From NCBI GenBank assembly GCA_016715075.1, contig JADKBK010000038.1:73188-137187 (forward strand): 64,000 bases of DNA, in the 5' to 3' direction. Positions 1 through 7,361 of the stretch are shown one piece after another; position 1 is the first letter of the stretch, and every line of letters begins with the position of its first letter. The stretch comes from Bacteroidales bacterium (lineage in GTDB: Bacteria; Bacteroidota; Bacteroidia; Bacteroidales; VadinHA17). Below the pieces are notes generated by a model, which saw nothing but the letters and a program-made list of their open reading frames with translations, did no database searches and was not told where the DNA came from. The position numbers were made by a program, and so were the translations under genes.

Positions 1-129
1 CCATCCGCCGCCATTAATAAATCTTTCAGCCAGGATCATAGGCCTGGGAATCATCAGCTGAACAAAGGCCAGAAGGACGAAAGTAAGTGTGAAGACTGCA
101 AGTGGCAGTCTGAATTTCTTTTCAGTCAT
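1..129 (-). CDS. Partial membrane protein, C-terminus outside window
   Basis: A reading frame starts at ATG 129 on the minus strand and runs off the window edge after 43 codons. It begins MTEKKFRLPLAVFTL and continues as one hydrophobic segment (about residues 7-26), then a PRPMILAERF stretch ending in three glycines. Its start codon overlaps the stop of the upstream Rrf2 gene by four bases (ATGA), so the two are probably translated together. The visible part resembles the N-terminus of membrane 4Fe-4S/NosR-like proteins, but too little is present to name it. Being coupled to an Fe-S type regulator suggests a redox or NO-related role, which is inference. Confidence 0.6.
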   Translation of the reverse strand, partial: MTEKKFRLPLAVFTLTFVLLAFVQLMIPRPMILAERFINGGGW

Positions 130-566
130 ACAAGAGATTTCTTAAGGTCAATTTCCTTTTTATGTACTTTTTCTGCCAGACTTTGTACTGTCTCTCCGGA
201 AACAAGCTTATTGATTGATTCACGTATAGGGGCGTATTTTTCATGGAGAGGGCAGGGGTTGTTCTCATTACAATTTTTCAAGCCTATTCCGCATCCGGAG
301 AATGACCGGTCTCCTTCAGTGGCAGAGATAAGTTTCTTTAGAGACAGGTCAGGCTTTTCGGGGTCAAAGTAGAATCCCCCGCCTTTCCCTTTTATTGATT
401 CAAGGAATCCGGTCCTTACGAGGCGTTGTAAAATTTTGGCTGTAAAGAATGGAGGTGCCTCAATTTCCTTTGATACCTCCGCTGTACCTGGCCGGCGGTT
501 CTTCAGATTCTGTAACTTAATATATATCAGACCTCTGAGAGCGTATTCTGTTTCCTTGTTAAACAT
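126..566 (-). CDS. Rrf2-family transcriptional regulator, probable Fe-S sensor
   Basis: A 146-residue winged-helix protein of the Rrf2 family. The helix-turn-helix lies at about residues 28-58 (VSKEIEAPPFFTAKILQRL) followed by the wing with KGKGGG. Three cysteines at 92, 99 and 105 match the position and spacing of the cluster ligands in IscR and NsrR, so an iron-sulfur sensor is likely. The gene is divergent from a run of ric, hemerythrin and NO reductase, which fits an NsrR-like nitric-oxide sensor controlling that run. Family membership is clear; the NO role is inferred from context. It could equally sense oxygen or Fe-S status. Confidence 0.88.
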   Translation of the reverse strand: MFNKETEYALRGLIYIKLQNLKNRRPGTAEVSKEIEAPPFFTAKILQRLVRTGFLESIKGKGGGFYFDPEKPDLSLKKLISATEGDRSFSGCGIGLKNCNENNPCPLHEKYAPIRESINKLVSGETVQSLAEKVHKKEIDLKKSLV

Positions 567-596
567 TTTTGATTAGAATTGGTAGTTATAACACTG

Positions 597-604
597 CAAA
601 AATA
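597..604 (-). promoter_or_regulatory. Candidate -7 element for the Rrf2 gene
   Basis: On the minus strand this reads TATTTTTG, a full match to the Bacteroidota -7 consensus TAnnTTTG, 31 bases upstream of the Rrf2 start codon. No good TTTG -33 box is visible at the usual distance. Confidence 0.35.
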
Positions 605-637
605 ATAAAAATAATTTAAAAATTACTAAAAGACCTT

Positions 638-668
638 TTTGTCCTTTAATAAATTATTTTTAACTTTG
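638..668 (+). promoter_or_regulatory. Bacteroidota-type promoter for ric-hemerythrin-NO reductase
   Basis: TTTG at 638-641 is followed after 19 bases by TAACTTTG at 661-668. This is a complete match to the Bacteroidota -33/-7 consensus (TTTG, 19-21 bases, TAnnTTTG). It lies 24 bases ahead of the ric start at 693 and also argues against the earlier in-frame start at 639, which would lie inside the promoter. Confidence 0.65.
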
Positions 669-692
669 CTGCTGAAATTAATCAATATAATT

Positions 693-1382
693 ATGAAAAA
701 GGAAAATTCGATAGGTGAAATAGTCGCAATGGATTTCAGGGCAGCCTCGATTTTTAAGGCAGCCGGGATAGATTTCTGCTGCGGGGGAAAGATGACCATT
801 GAAGAGGCCTGCAATGATAAAGGCATAGATCAGGCTGAGGTTGAGATAAAATTAGCAGGACTTGAATCTGAACCTGAAGATACGGCTCACAACTTTATTG
901 AGTGGGATCCTGGCTTTCTATGTGATTATATCATGAATACACATCACAGGTTTGTTCTGAAATCGCTGCCGGAGCTGGTTCAATATACAGAGAAGATTGC
1001 CAGAGTTCACGGAGACAACCATCCTGAATTAAAGGAGGTTTCGGGTCTATTTGCCGAGATAAACCGTGAACTGCTGCAACATTTGAAGAATGAGGAAGAA
1101 AACCTTTTCCCTGCCATAAAGGAATTCCTGAAGTCAGGTTCCGTGAAGGCAAAAGCTACTATTAAAACTCAAATTGCCAGGCTGTCTGCTGAGCATGATT
1201 TCGCCGGTGGTGCCATGGATAAGATCAATATAATAACCAAGGGTTATGCTGTGCCGGCGGATGGCTGCAACACCTATCAGGTAACTTTTCGCCTGCTGGA
1301 ACAGTTTGAAGATGATCTGCATGTTCATGTGCATCTTGAAAATAACATCTTGTTTCCCAAAGCATTAAAATCAGTCAATTAA
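693..1382 (+). CDS. ric: Iron-sulfur cluster repair di-iron protein (RIC/YtfE/ScdA)
   Basis: A 229-residue protein that repairs iron-sulfur clusters damaged by nitric oxide or oxidants. It has the ScdA N-terminal domain with the DFCCGG motif at residues 27-32, then a hemerythrin-like di-iron domain with HHRFV, HGDNHPE, HLKNEEENLFP, EHDFAGG and HLENNILFP, which supply the His and Glu ligands. The start at 693 is chosen over an upstream in-frame codon because it gives the standard MKKENSIGEI start and follows the promoter at 638-668. It sits 11 bases before a second hemerythrin gene and is followed by NO reductase, so the set acts in nitrosative stress. Confidence 0.93.
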   Translation: MKKENSIGEIVAMDFRAASIFKAAGIDFCCGGKMTIEEACNDKGIDQAEVEIKLAGLESEPEDTAHNFIEWDPGFLCDYIMNTHHRFVLKSLPELVQYTEKIARVHGDNHPELKEVSGLFAEINRELLQHLKNEEENLFPAIKEFLKSGSVKAKATIKTQIARLSAEHDFAGGAMDKINIITKGYAVPADGCNTYQVTFRLLEQFEDDLHVHVHLENNILFPKALKSVN

Positions 1383-1393
1383 ATGAATTCAAT

Positions 1394-1939
1394 ATGAATA
1401 CAGCGACAAAAAATCTTGAAGACGACCATGTTCATATCCTGAAGCTTATTCAGGTCATGGAACGGGTCATAGGTACAGATAATCCCGACATCGGACACCT
1501 TGAGAGCATTGTGGATACGATCCGGAATTTTGCAGACGGACTTCATCATGCCAAGGAGGAGAACCAGTTTTTCCCGTTCCTTGCAAAAAGAGGATTTTCC
1601 TTATCTCAGGGACCGGTGGCAGTTATGCTTAATGAGCATGTTCGCGGGCGGGAGTTTGTCAGAGGCATGAGAGATAATATTGCCAGATATCAAGGCGGAA
1701 ATACTTCAGCCCTTGGGAATATCTACTCAAATATGGCTGGATATGCTGAATTGCTTCAAAGTCACATTCTCAAAGAAAACAATATTCTTTTCCGGATGGC
1801 CGACAATGCTTTGTCTGAAACGGACCACCAGGAACTGCTGACAAAATTTGCGGAAGCAGAAGGAGAGCATCCATCCGGATCCTCTTCTTCAGATCATATA
1901 AAAATGATAGAAAACCTTGCCTCTTTCTATGGGGTTTGA
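1394..1939 (+). CDS. Hemerythrin HHE cation-binding domain protein
   Basis: A 181-residue all-helical HHE-domain protein. Likely di-iron ligands are seen in EDDHVHIL (residues 9-16), LHHAKEENQFFP, LNEHVRGREF and HILKENNILF. Such proteins bind oxygen or NO at a di-iron site. It lies directly downstream of ric and upstream of the NO reductase on the same strand, so a role in scavenging or delivering NO is plausible. That role is inference; the fold assignment is secure. The C-terminal tail carries a serine-rich stretch before a final short helix. Confidence 0.87.
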   Translation: MNTATKNLEDDHVHILKLIQVMERVIGTDNPDIGHLESIVDTIRNFADGLHHAKEENQFFPFLAKRGFSLSQGPVAVMLNEHVRGREFVRGMRDNIARYQGGNTSALGNIYSNMAGYAELLQSHILKENNILFRMADNALSETDHQELLTKFAEAEGEHPSGSSSSDHIKMIENLASFYGV

Positions 1940-1982
1940 ATAAAGATAAATATCAAAATTAATCCCTTAAAATTAGCTAAAT

Positions 1983-4226
1983 ATGACAACAAGAAAACTT
2001 TGGATTGGGTTTATTGCCGTTATGGTGATCTCTTTTTCTGTTCTCCTTTATTTTGGCAGGGAGATATACCGTAAGGCTCCGCCGATACCCGATAAGGTAA
2101 TAAAGTCGGATGGGACATTATTGTTTACAGGACAGGATATCAGGGATGGTCAGAATGTATGGCAATCCCTGGGAGGTCAGGAGATAGGTACTGTCTGGGG
2201 ACATGGTGCTTATCAGGCCCCCGACTGGAGCGCCGACTGGCTTCATAAGGAGGCTGTATATATCCTCAACGGCCTGGCAATGCAGCAGGATGGGATTCCC
2301 TATGAAAAGCTGAGTGATGAGAGGAAGGCATTTCTTAAAGTATTACTTCAGAAGGATCTCAGGAAAAACAGATATGATCCTGCAACAAGGACACTCACAG
2401 TTTCTGATTTGAGAGCTGAGGCAATTGCATCAAACAGTAAGTTCTATGGCGGACTTTTCACAAATGATCCTGCACTGGCTGATCTGCGTGATGCCTACAG
2501 TATTCCTGAAAATTCACTCAAAGATCCGGCGAGGGTCCCGCTTCTTAATTCATTCTTCTTCTGGATATCCTGGTCGTGCGTAACTGAACGTCCGGGTATG
2601 GCGATCACCTATACCAATAACTGGCCTTCTGAGGAGCTTGTGGGCAACAGGCCTACCGGTTCTCTTCTTCTATGGACAGGCTTCAGTGTTATTGTACTTC
2701 TTGCAGGAATAGGCCTTATGGTATGGTATTATGCCCGCAGGAGGGGTGAAGATACGGATGCAATTCCAGCTAAATTTCCTCTGTTGAAAGAAATTCAGAC
2801 TCCATCGCAAAAGGCGACTGTAAAATATTTCTGGATAGTATCTGCGTTATTGCTTGTACAGGTTATTATGGGTGTCATCACCGCCCACTTTGGTGTCGAA
2901 GGCCAGTCATTTTACGGAATTCCCCTGGCGAAATTTCTGCCCTATTCGGTTTCAAGAACATGGCATATTCAGATTGCAATTTTCTGGATTGCGACGTCAT
3001 GGCTTGCAACAGGCTTGTATTATGCTCCCGCTATTTCAGGTGTAGAACCGAAATTTCAGAGGTTCGGTGTCAATTTCCTGTTTGGAGCCCTGCTTCTTAT
3101 AGTTGTAGGATCTCTGGCCGGCCAGTGGTTCGGAGTAATGCAGAAACTTGGCTATGTCCAGAATTTCTGGTTCGGACATCAGGGGTATGAATATGTCGAT
3201 CTTGGCAGGTTCTGGCAGGCATTCCTTTTTGTAGGACTGATCATCTGGCTTTTGTTAATGGGACGTGCAATCATGCCGGCTCTGAAACAGAAGTCTGAGA
3301 ACAGGAATCTTCTCGTTTTATTCCTGATATCAACAATAGCTATTGCAGGATTTTACGGGGCCGGACTCATGTGGGGCAGACAGACAAACCTTGCAATTGC
3401 TGAATACTGGCGCTGGTGGGTAGTTCACCTCTGGGTTGAAGGATTCTTTGAAGTATTTGCAGCTGTGGTTGTTGCTTTTCTGTTTGTAAGGCTGCAGATC
3501 CTTAAGGCTGCAACAGCAACTCTCGCGGTGCTGTTCTCTACTATTGTTTTCCTAAGCGGAGGGATCCTTGGTACTTTCCATCATCTCTATTTCACCGGAA
3601 CGCCTACGGCAGTTCTGGCTCTGGGAGCAACATTCAGCGCCCTTGAAGTAGTGCCACTTGTACTTATGGGTTTTGAAGCATGGGATAACGTGAAGCTCAG
3701 CAGGAGCATATCATGGATTAAGGCATACAGATGGCCGGTCTACTGTTTTATTGCTGTCGCTTTCTGGAACCTTGTCGGAGCAGGTATATTCGGATTTCTT
3801 ATTAATCCGCCTATCGCACTTTACTATATGCAGGGTTTAAATACAACTCCCGTACATGGACATACAGCTCTTTTCGGGGTTTATGGTATGCTGGGCATAG
3901 GGCTCATGCTGTTCGTGCTTCGCGATATGGACAAAGAGGCTGTATGGAAGGAGAAATGGGTGAAGTTCGCCTTCTGGAGTATAAATATCGGTCTTACTGC
4001 AATGGTCCTTCTTAGTGTTCTTCCAATAGGTCTTGCCCAGACTGTAGCAAGCGTAAAAGAAGGATTATGGTATGCACGTTCTGCGGAATTTCTGCATCAG
4101 CCTGCCATGATAACACTGAAATGGCTGAGAGTGATCGGAGATACAATATTTGCAGTTGGAACAGTTGCCCTGGCATGGTTCATTTTCGGACTGAAAGGGG
4201 GTTGGAGCATAGAGAAGAGAGACTAG
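1983..4226 (+). CDS. norB: Quinol-dependent nitric oxide reductase (qNOR)
   Basis: A 747-residue membrane enzyme that reduces two NO to nitrous oxide with electrons from quinol. The N-terminal extension (residues about 30-220, with GHGAYQAPDWSADWLH) is the cytochrome-c-like region fused to the catalytic subunit, which identifies the single-subunit quinol type. The catalytic heme-copper-oxidase-like part has some 13 membrane spans. The non-heme iron site is visible as HLWVEGFFE near residue 481 and the HH pair in FHHLYFTG near 532; another conserved block is HGHTALFGVYG near 625. It is the last gene of the nitrosative-stress run and is followed by a hairpin terminator. Its likely role is NO detoxification, or a step of partial denitrification. 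Confidence 0.95.
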   Translation: MTTRKLWIGFIAVMVISFSVLLYFGREIYRKAPPIPDKVIKSDGTLLFTGQDIRDGQNVWQSLGGQEIGTVWGHGAYQAPDWSADWLHKEAVYILNGLAMQQDGIPYEKLSDERKAFLKVLLQKDLRKNRYDPATRTLTVSDLRAEAIASNSKFYGGLFTNDPALADLRDAYSIPENSLKDPARVPLLNSFFFWISWSCVTERPGMAITYTNNWPSEELVGNRPTGSLLLWTGFSVIVLLAGIGLMVWYYARRRGEDTDAIPAKFPLLKEIQTPSQKATVKYFWIVSALLLVQVIMGVITAHFGVEGQSFYGIPLAKFLPYSVSRTWHIQIAIFWIATSWLATGLYYAPAISGVEPKFQRFGVNFLFGALLLIVVGSLAGQWFGVMQKLGYVQNFWFGHQGYEYVDLGRFWQAFLFVGLIIWLLLMGRAIMPALKQKSENRNLLVLFLISTIAIAGFYGAGLMWGRQTNLAIAEYWRWWVVHLWVEGFFEVFAAVVVAFLFVRLQILKAATATLAVLFSTIVFLSGGILGTFHHLYFTGTPTAVLALGATFSALEVVPLVLMGFEAWDNVKLSRSISWIKAYRWPVYCFIAVAFWNLVGAGIFGFLINPPIALYYMQGLNTTPVHGHTALFGVYGMLGIGLMLFVLRDMDKEAVWKEKWVKFAFWSINIGLTAMVLLSVLPIGLAQTVASVKEGLWYARSAEFLHQPAMITLKWLRVIGDTIFAVGTVALAWFIFGLKGGWSIEKRD

Positions 4227-4233
4227 AGTGATT

Positions 4234-4294
4234 AAGGTGACTAAAGTGACCAGAGTTACTGACATGAGGTGGCTGTGGCACTTTAGTTACTTTT
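4234..4294 (+). terminator. Hairpin terminator after NO reductase
   Basis: The arm AAGGTGACTAAAGTG at about 4234-4248 pairs with CACTTTAGTTACTTT at about 4279-4293, giving a long stem with two G-T wobbles and a further CCA/TGG pairing after a one-base bulge. The 3' arm ends in a T-rich run. It lies 8 bases after the NO reductase stop, a good position for a rho-independent terminator. Confidence 0.55.
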
Positions 4295-4359
4295 ATTCTT
4301 GCATTAAATCTATCAGAGCGTTAACTTAGTAGATTGAAATAAGTTAAAACAGATCTGAT

Positions 4360-5745
4360 ATGTTTAAGAGTGAAGTATATACAAAGAGGAGAGAAGAGCT
4401 CCAGAAAAAACTAAAGGGAGGAATAGCACTGTTTATCGGAAATACAGAATCTCCTATGAATTATCCGGCGAATACCTACCATTTCAGGCAGGACAGTGAC
4501 TTCCTCTATTTTTTCGGGCTTGATATCCCCGGATTAACAGGGGTTATGGATTTCGACTCGGGAAAAGACTGGGTATTCGGCAATGACTTCGATCTGGATG
4601 ATATCATATGGATGGGACCGCAGCCATCCATAAAAGATCTTGCTTCAAAATGCGGAGTTAAGAATACAGGTTCGCTTCTGATGCTTGATGAAACCATCAG
4701 GGAAGCGCTGGCAAAGAAAAGAAAGGTTCATTTCCTTCCTCCATATCAGGGTGAGGCAAAGATACTGCTGGGATCCCTTCTGAAGGAGAACCCCTGCCAG
4801 ATGAAAACCCTTGCCTCACCCGATCTGATAAAGGCAGTTGTTTCCCTTAGATCAATAAAGGAAAAAGTTGAAATTGAGGAGATTGAAAAAGCAGTCGATA
4901 TAGCTTTTGAAATGCATGTGGCTGCAATGAAAATGTGCAAAAAGGGGGTTAGGGAACAGGATATATTTGGTACAATGGAGGGTCTTGCCCTTATGAAAGG
5001 GGCAGGGACCTCCTTCCCGATCATCCTTAGTATTAACGGGCAGACATTGCATAATCATAACCATGGTAATATTCTTGAGAAAGGAAAGATGATGGTCGCT
5101 GATGCCGGAGCTGAAACCAGACTGCATTATGCATCTGATATTACCCGGACAACTCCGGTTGGCGGCAAATTCAGCCAGCTCCAGAAAGATATTTATGAAA
5201 TAGTCCTGAAAGCAAATAGTGAATCAATAGCTTCAGCAGGTCCGGGTCTTTCCAATCTTGAGCTTCATCTGAGGGCATGCAAAATAATTTCAGCTGGCAT
5301 GAAGGAGCTGGGAATCATGAAAGGAGATGTCGATGAGGCTGTTGCAGAAGGGGCACATGCACTTTTTATGCCTCATGGCCTGGGTCATATGATGGGACTT
5401 GATGTACACGATATGGAAGCTCTTGGTGAAAACTACGTCGGATATAACGATGAAGTAAAAAGAAGTTCCCAGTTTGGCCTTGCCTTCCTGAGATTCGCCC
5501 TGCCGTTTAAGCCCGGCCATGTCTTTACAGTCGAACCCGGGTGCTATTTTATCCCGGAACTGATTGCACAGTGGAAAGCGGAAAAGAGATTTTCAGGGTT
5601 CATAAATTACGGCAAAATTGACAACTATATGTCAATAGGTGGAATACGTATTGAAGATAATGTTCTGATTACAGAAAAAGGTCATAAGTTACTCGGTAAA
5701 CCAATCCCGAAAACTATTAAGGATGTAGAATCAACCTGTTTATAA
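4360..5745 (+). CDS. pepP: Xaa-Pro aminopeptidase (aminopeptidase P, M24B)
   Basis: A 461-residue cytoplasmic metallopeptidase that removes N-terminal residues preceding proline. The N-terminal AMP_N domain (about 1-150) includes SPMNYPANTYHFRQDSDFLY. The C-terminal pita-bread domain carries the five metal ligands: Asp in ADAGAE near 247, Asp in SDITRTTP near 258, His in HGLGHMMGLDVHD near 343, Glu in VEPGCYF near 391 and Glu in RIEDN near 431. The length is normal for the family. It is monocistronic: a terminator precedes it and a strong inverted repeat follows it. Confidence 0.93.
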   Translation: MFKSEVYTKRREELQKKLKGGIALFIGNTESPMNYPANTYHFRQDSDFLYFFGLDIPGLTGVMDFDSGKDWVFGNDFDLDDIIWMGPQPSIKDLASKCGVKNTGSLLMLDETIREALAKKRKVHFLPPYQGEAKILLGSLLKENPCQMKTLASPDLIKAVVSLRSIKEKVEIEEIEKAVDIAFEMHVAAMKMCKKGVREQDIFGTMEGLALMKGAGTSFPIILSINGQTLHNHNHGNILEKGKMMVADAGAETRLHYASDITRTTPVGGKFSQLQKDIYEIVLKANSESIASAGPGLSNLELHLRACKIISAGMKELGIMKGDVDEAVAEGAHALFMPHGLGHMMGLDVHDMEALGENYVGYNDEVKRSSQFGLAFLRFALPFKPGHVFTVEPGCYFIPELIAQWKAEKRFSGFINYGKIDNYMSIGGIRIEDNVLITEKGHKLLGKPIPKTIKDVESTCL

Positions 5746-5765
5746 TTCTTCTCTGTGTCCCTCTG

Positions 5766-5860
5766 GGGCTGTTGAAAAAGTCAGATCCAAAACCGCAAAG
5801 CCCGCCCGACCGGAGTCAGCCGGGCGGGCTTTGCGGTTAAAATGACTTTTTCATAAGCCC
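5766..5860. repeat. Nested inverted repeat, terminator-like or MITE-like
   Basis: Two stems are nested. The outer arms GGGCTGTTGAAAAAGTCA (5766-5783) and its near-complement ending TTTTTCATAAGCCC (to 5860) enclose an inner GC-rich stem: AACCGCAAAGCCCGCCCG (about 5791-5808) pairs with CGGGCGGGCTTTGCGGTT (5821-5838) around a 12-base loop. The inner stem could end transcription from both pepP and the convergent AGE gene. The outer arms resemble terminal repeats of a small mobile element. Confidence 0.7.
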
Positions 5861-5885
5861 TGATCCGCAGAAAAGTGATATAAAG

Positions 5886-7055
5886 TTATTTTGATTCGAG
5901 TTTTTCAAGGGTTTTCCAGCACTGATACAGTCCGCGCGGTACATGAAAACAGCCCTTCCATTTACCTCCTTTAAGCGGCAGCAGTACTTCTCCCTGGCGG
6001 TTCAGATATCCATACCATTCCGGATACTCTTTATCCTTGAAGTGATCCCAGGTGTATTCATGAATAATTTCAAACCATTTAAGACAATCCTGCGAACCGG
6101 TAAGCAGGTATCCTTTGGCCATTGAGATGAGGGTCTCGATGTGTACCCACCATAATTTCTGATCCCACTCCAGCTGCTGAGGAGGATGCCCGTTCCTGTC
6201 GAGGAAATAAAAGATGCCTCCGTGTTTGTAGTCCCATCCGTACTCCACCATCTGAACAGCGATTGCTGCAGCTTTTTCAACCAGCTCCTTATTCTTTATT
6301 CTTACTCCCAGATCCATAATGAACCACATTGCTTCAATTGCATGTCCGGGATTTATAAGTCGTCCTTCGAATGTATCGGAGAGATTGTTTTCGGAAGTGA
6401 TGTTCTCGACCACAATGCCCAGTTCAGGCCGGTAAAACATGTCCATTACTTCGTGAATGCAGGTACCTATTGTTTTCCGGAGAAACTCATCATCGATCAG
6501 GTGTTCGATCTCCAGCGACAAATTGCACAATATCATGGGGAGAGCAAAATTCTTCAGATTTCTTGTCCCAGGATAGGTTTTGTTCCATTTACCCTTTGGA
6601 TTCTCCATCTTTGAAAGGATAATGTCGAATGTTTTCCTGGCAATATCTGCATATTCCTGGTTGCCTGTGGCTTTACTTAACTGCCCGAATGCCATTGTGG
6701 CAAATGTGTAGGAGAAAATGTTGCAGGGCTCAATGAGTGGCTTGCCTTCCCGGGTGAGTGAAAAATACCAGTTTAAATTTCCGTCATGGCCAAATTTTTT
6801 GAGAAACTCACCTCCCTGGATAGCGCATTGCAGCCATTCCGGCTTCTTCTCCAGATTGTTGTAAAGCATTGAAAACATCCAAACCTGTCTTCCCTGCAGC
6901 CAGATGAACTTGTCGGTGTCGAATACTTTCCCGGTCCTGTCGAGACAGGTAAAATAGCCTCCATGTTCTGTGTCCTGAGATTTGTCAAGCCAGAAAGGCA
7001 TTACATTTTCAAGGAGTTCGTCCCTGTATAGATTCGATAAAGAATGGAGATCCAT
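5886..7055 (-). CDS. AGE-family epimerase/isomerase (N-acylglucosamine 2-epimerase-like)
   Basis: A 389-residue protein of the (alpha/alpha)6-barrel AGE superfamily, which interconverts sugars such as N-acetylglucosamine/N-acetylmannosamine or mannose/fructose. Family features are FIWLQGRQVWMF near 53-64, the catalytic-His block NPGHAIEAMWF near 236 and the WWVHIETL block near 304. Residues specific for one substrate cannot be decided by eye. It is the last gene of a minus-strand run with a sugar porter, a DUF4434 protein and a FAD oxidoreductase, so it probably acts on an imported sugar. A repeat-filled gap of about 300 bases separates it from the porter gene. Confidence 0.88.
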   Translation of the reverse strand: MDLHSLSNLYRDELLENVMPFWLDKSQDTEHGGYFTCLDRTGKVFDTDKFIWLQGRQVWMFSMLYNNLEKKPEWLQCAIQGGEFLKKFGHDGNLNWYFSLTREGKPLIEPCNIFSYTFATMAFGQLSKATGNQEYADIARKTFDIILSKMENPKGKWNKTYPGTRNLKNFALPMILCNLSLEIEHLIDDEFLRKTIGTCIHEVMDMFYRPELGIVVENITSENNLSDTFEGRLINPGHAIEAMWFIMDLGVRIKNKELVEKAAAIAVQMVEYGWDYKHGGIFYFLDRNGHPPQQLEWDQKLWWVHIETLISMAKGYLLTGSQDCLKWFEIIHEYTWDHFKDKEYPEWYGYLNRQGEVLLPLKGGKWKGCFHVPRGLYQCWKTLEKLESK

Positions 7056-7070
7056 GGTTATTAAGGTTTA

Positions 7071-7240
7071 GTCATTAATAGTCATTCAATAGTCATTCAA
7101 TAGTCATTCAATAGTCATTCAATAGTCATTCAATAGTCATTCAATAGTCATTCAATAGTCATTCAATAGTCATTCAATAGTCATTAAGTGGTCATTAAGT
7201 AGTCATTAAGTAGTCATTAAGTAGTCATTAAGTAGTCATT
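7071..7240. repeat. 11-bp tandem repeat, about 15 units
   Basis: GTCATT recurs with a strict 11-base period from 7081 to 7235 (15 starts), preceded by one unit at 7071 with a 10-base step. Two unit types occur in blocks: GTCATTCAATA (first part) and GTCATTAAGTA (from 7180), which points to slippage from two founders. It lies in the leader of the AGE gene. Confidence 0.9.
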
Positions 7241-7250
7241 AGGATACAAT

Positions 7251-7349
7251 AAATGACGGCGAAGCCGAATGACCATTGAATGACGGCCGAAGGCCAAATG
7301 ACGCGTGAAGCGCAATTGGCAATCGAATGACAGCCGCAGGCCAAATGAC
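7251..7349. repeat. AATGAC units alternating with small hairpins
   Basis: Six copies of AATGAC start at 7252, 7268, 7279, 7297, 7326 and 7344. Four of them are followed by a mini-hairpin with a three-base GNA loop: CGGC-GAA-GCCG (7257-7267), GGCC-GAA-GGCC (7285-7295), GCGT-GAA-GCGC (7303-7313) and GCC-GCA-GGC (7333-7341). Stems differ in sequence but keep pairing. With the 11-bp array this fills the 306-base gap between the porter and AGE genes; no coding sequence is seen there. Confidence 0.75.
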
Positions 7350-7361
7350 AACGCAACCAGC

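Noticed and set aside
639..692. Longer N-terminus of ric
   Set aside because: It would start inside the promoter and does not resemble the family; the 693 start gives the normal beginning.
7071..7240. CRISPR-like array
   Set aside because: The units are contiguous 11-base repeats without spacers and no cas genes are present.
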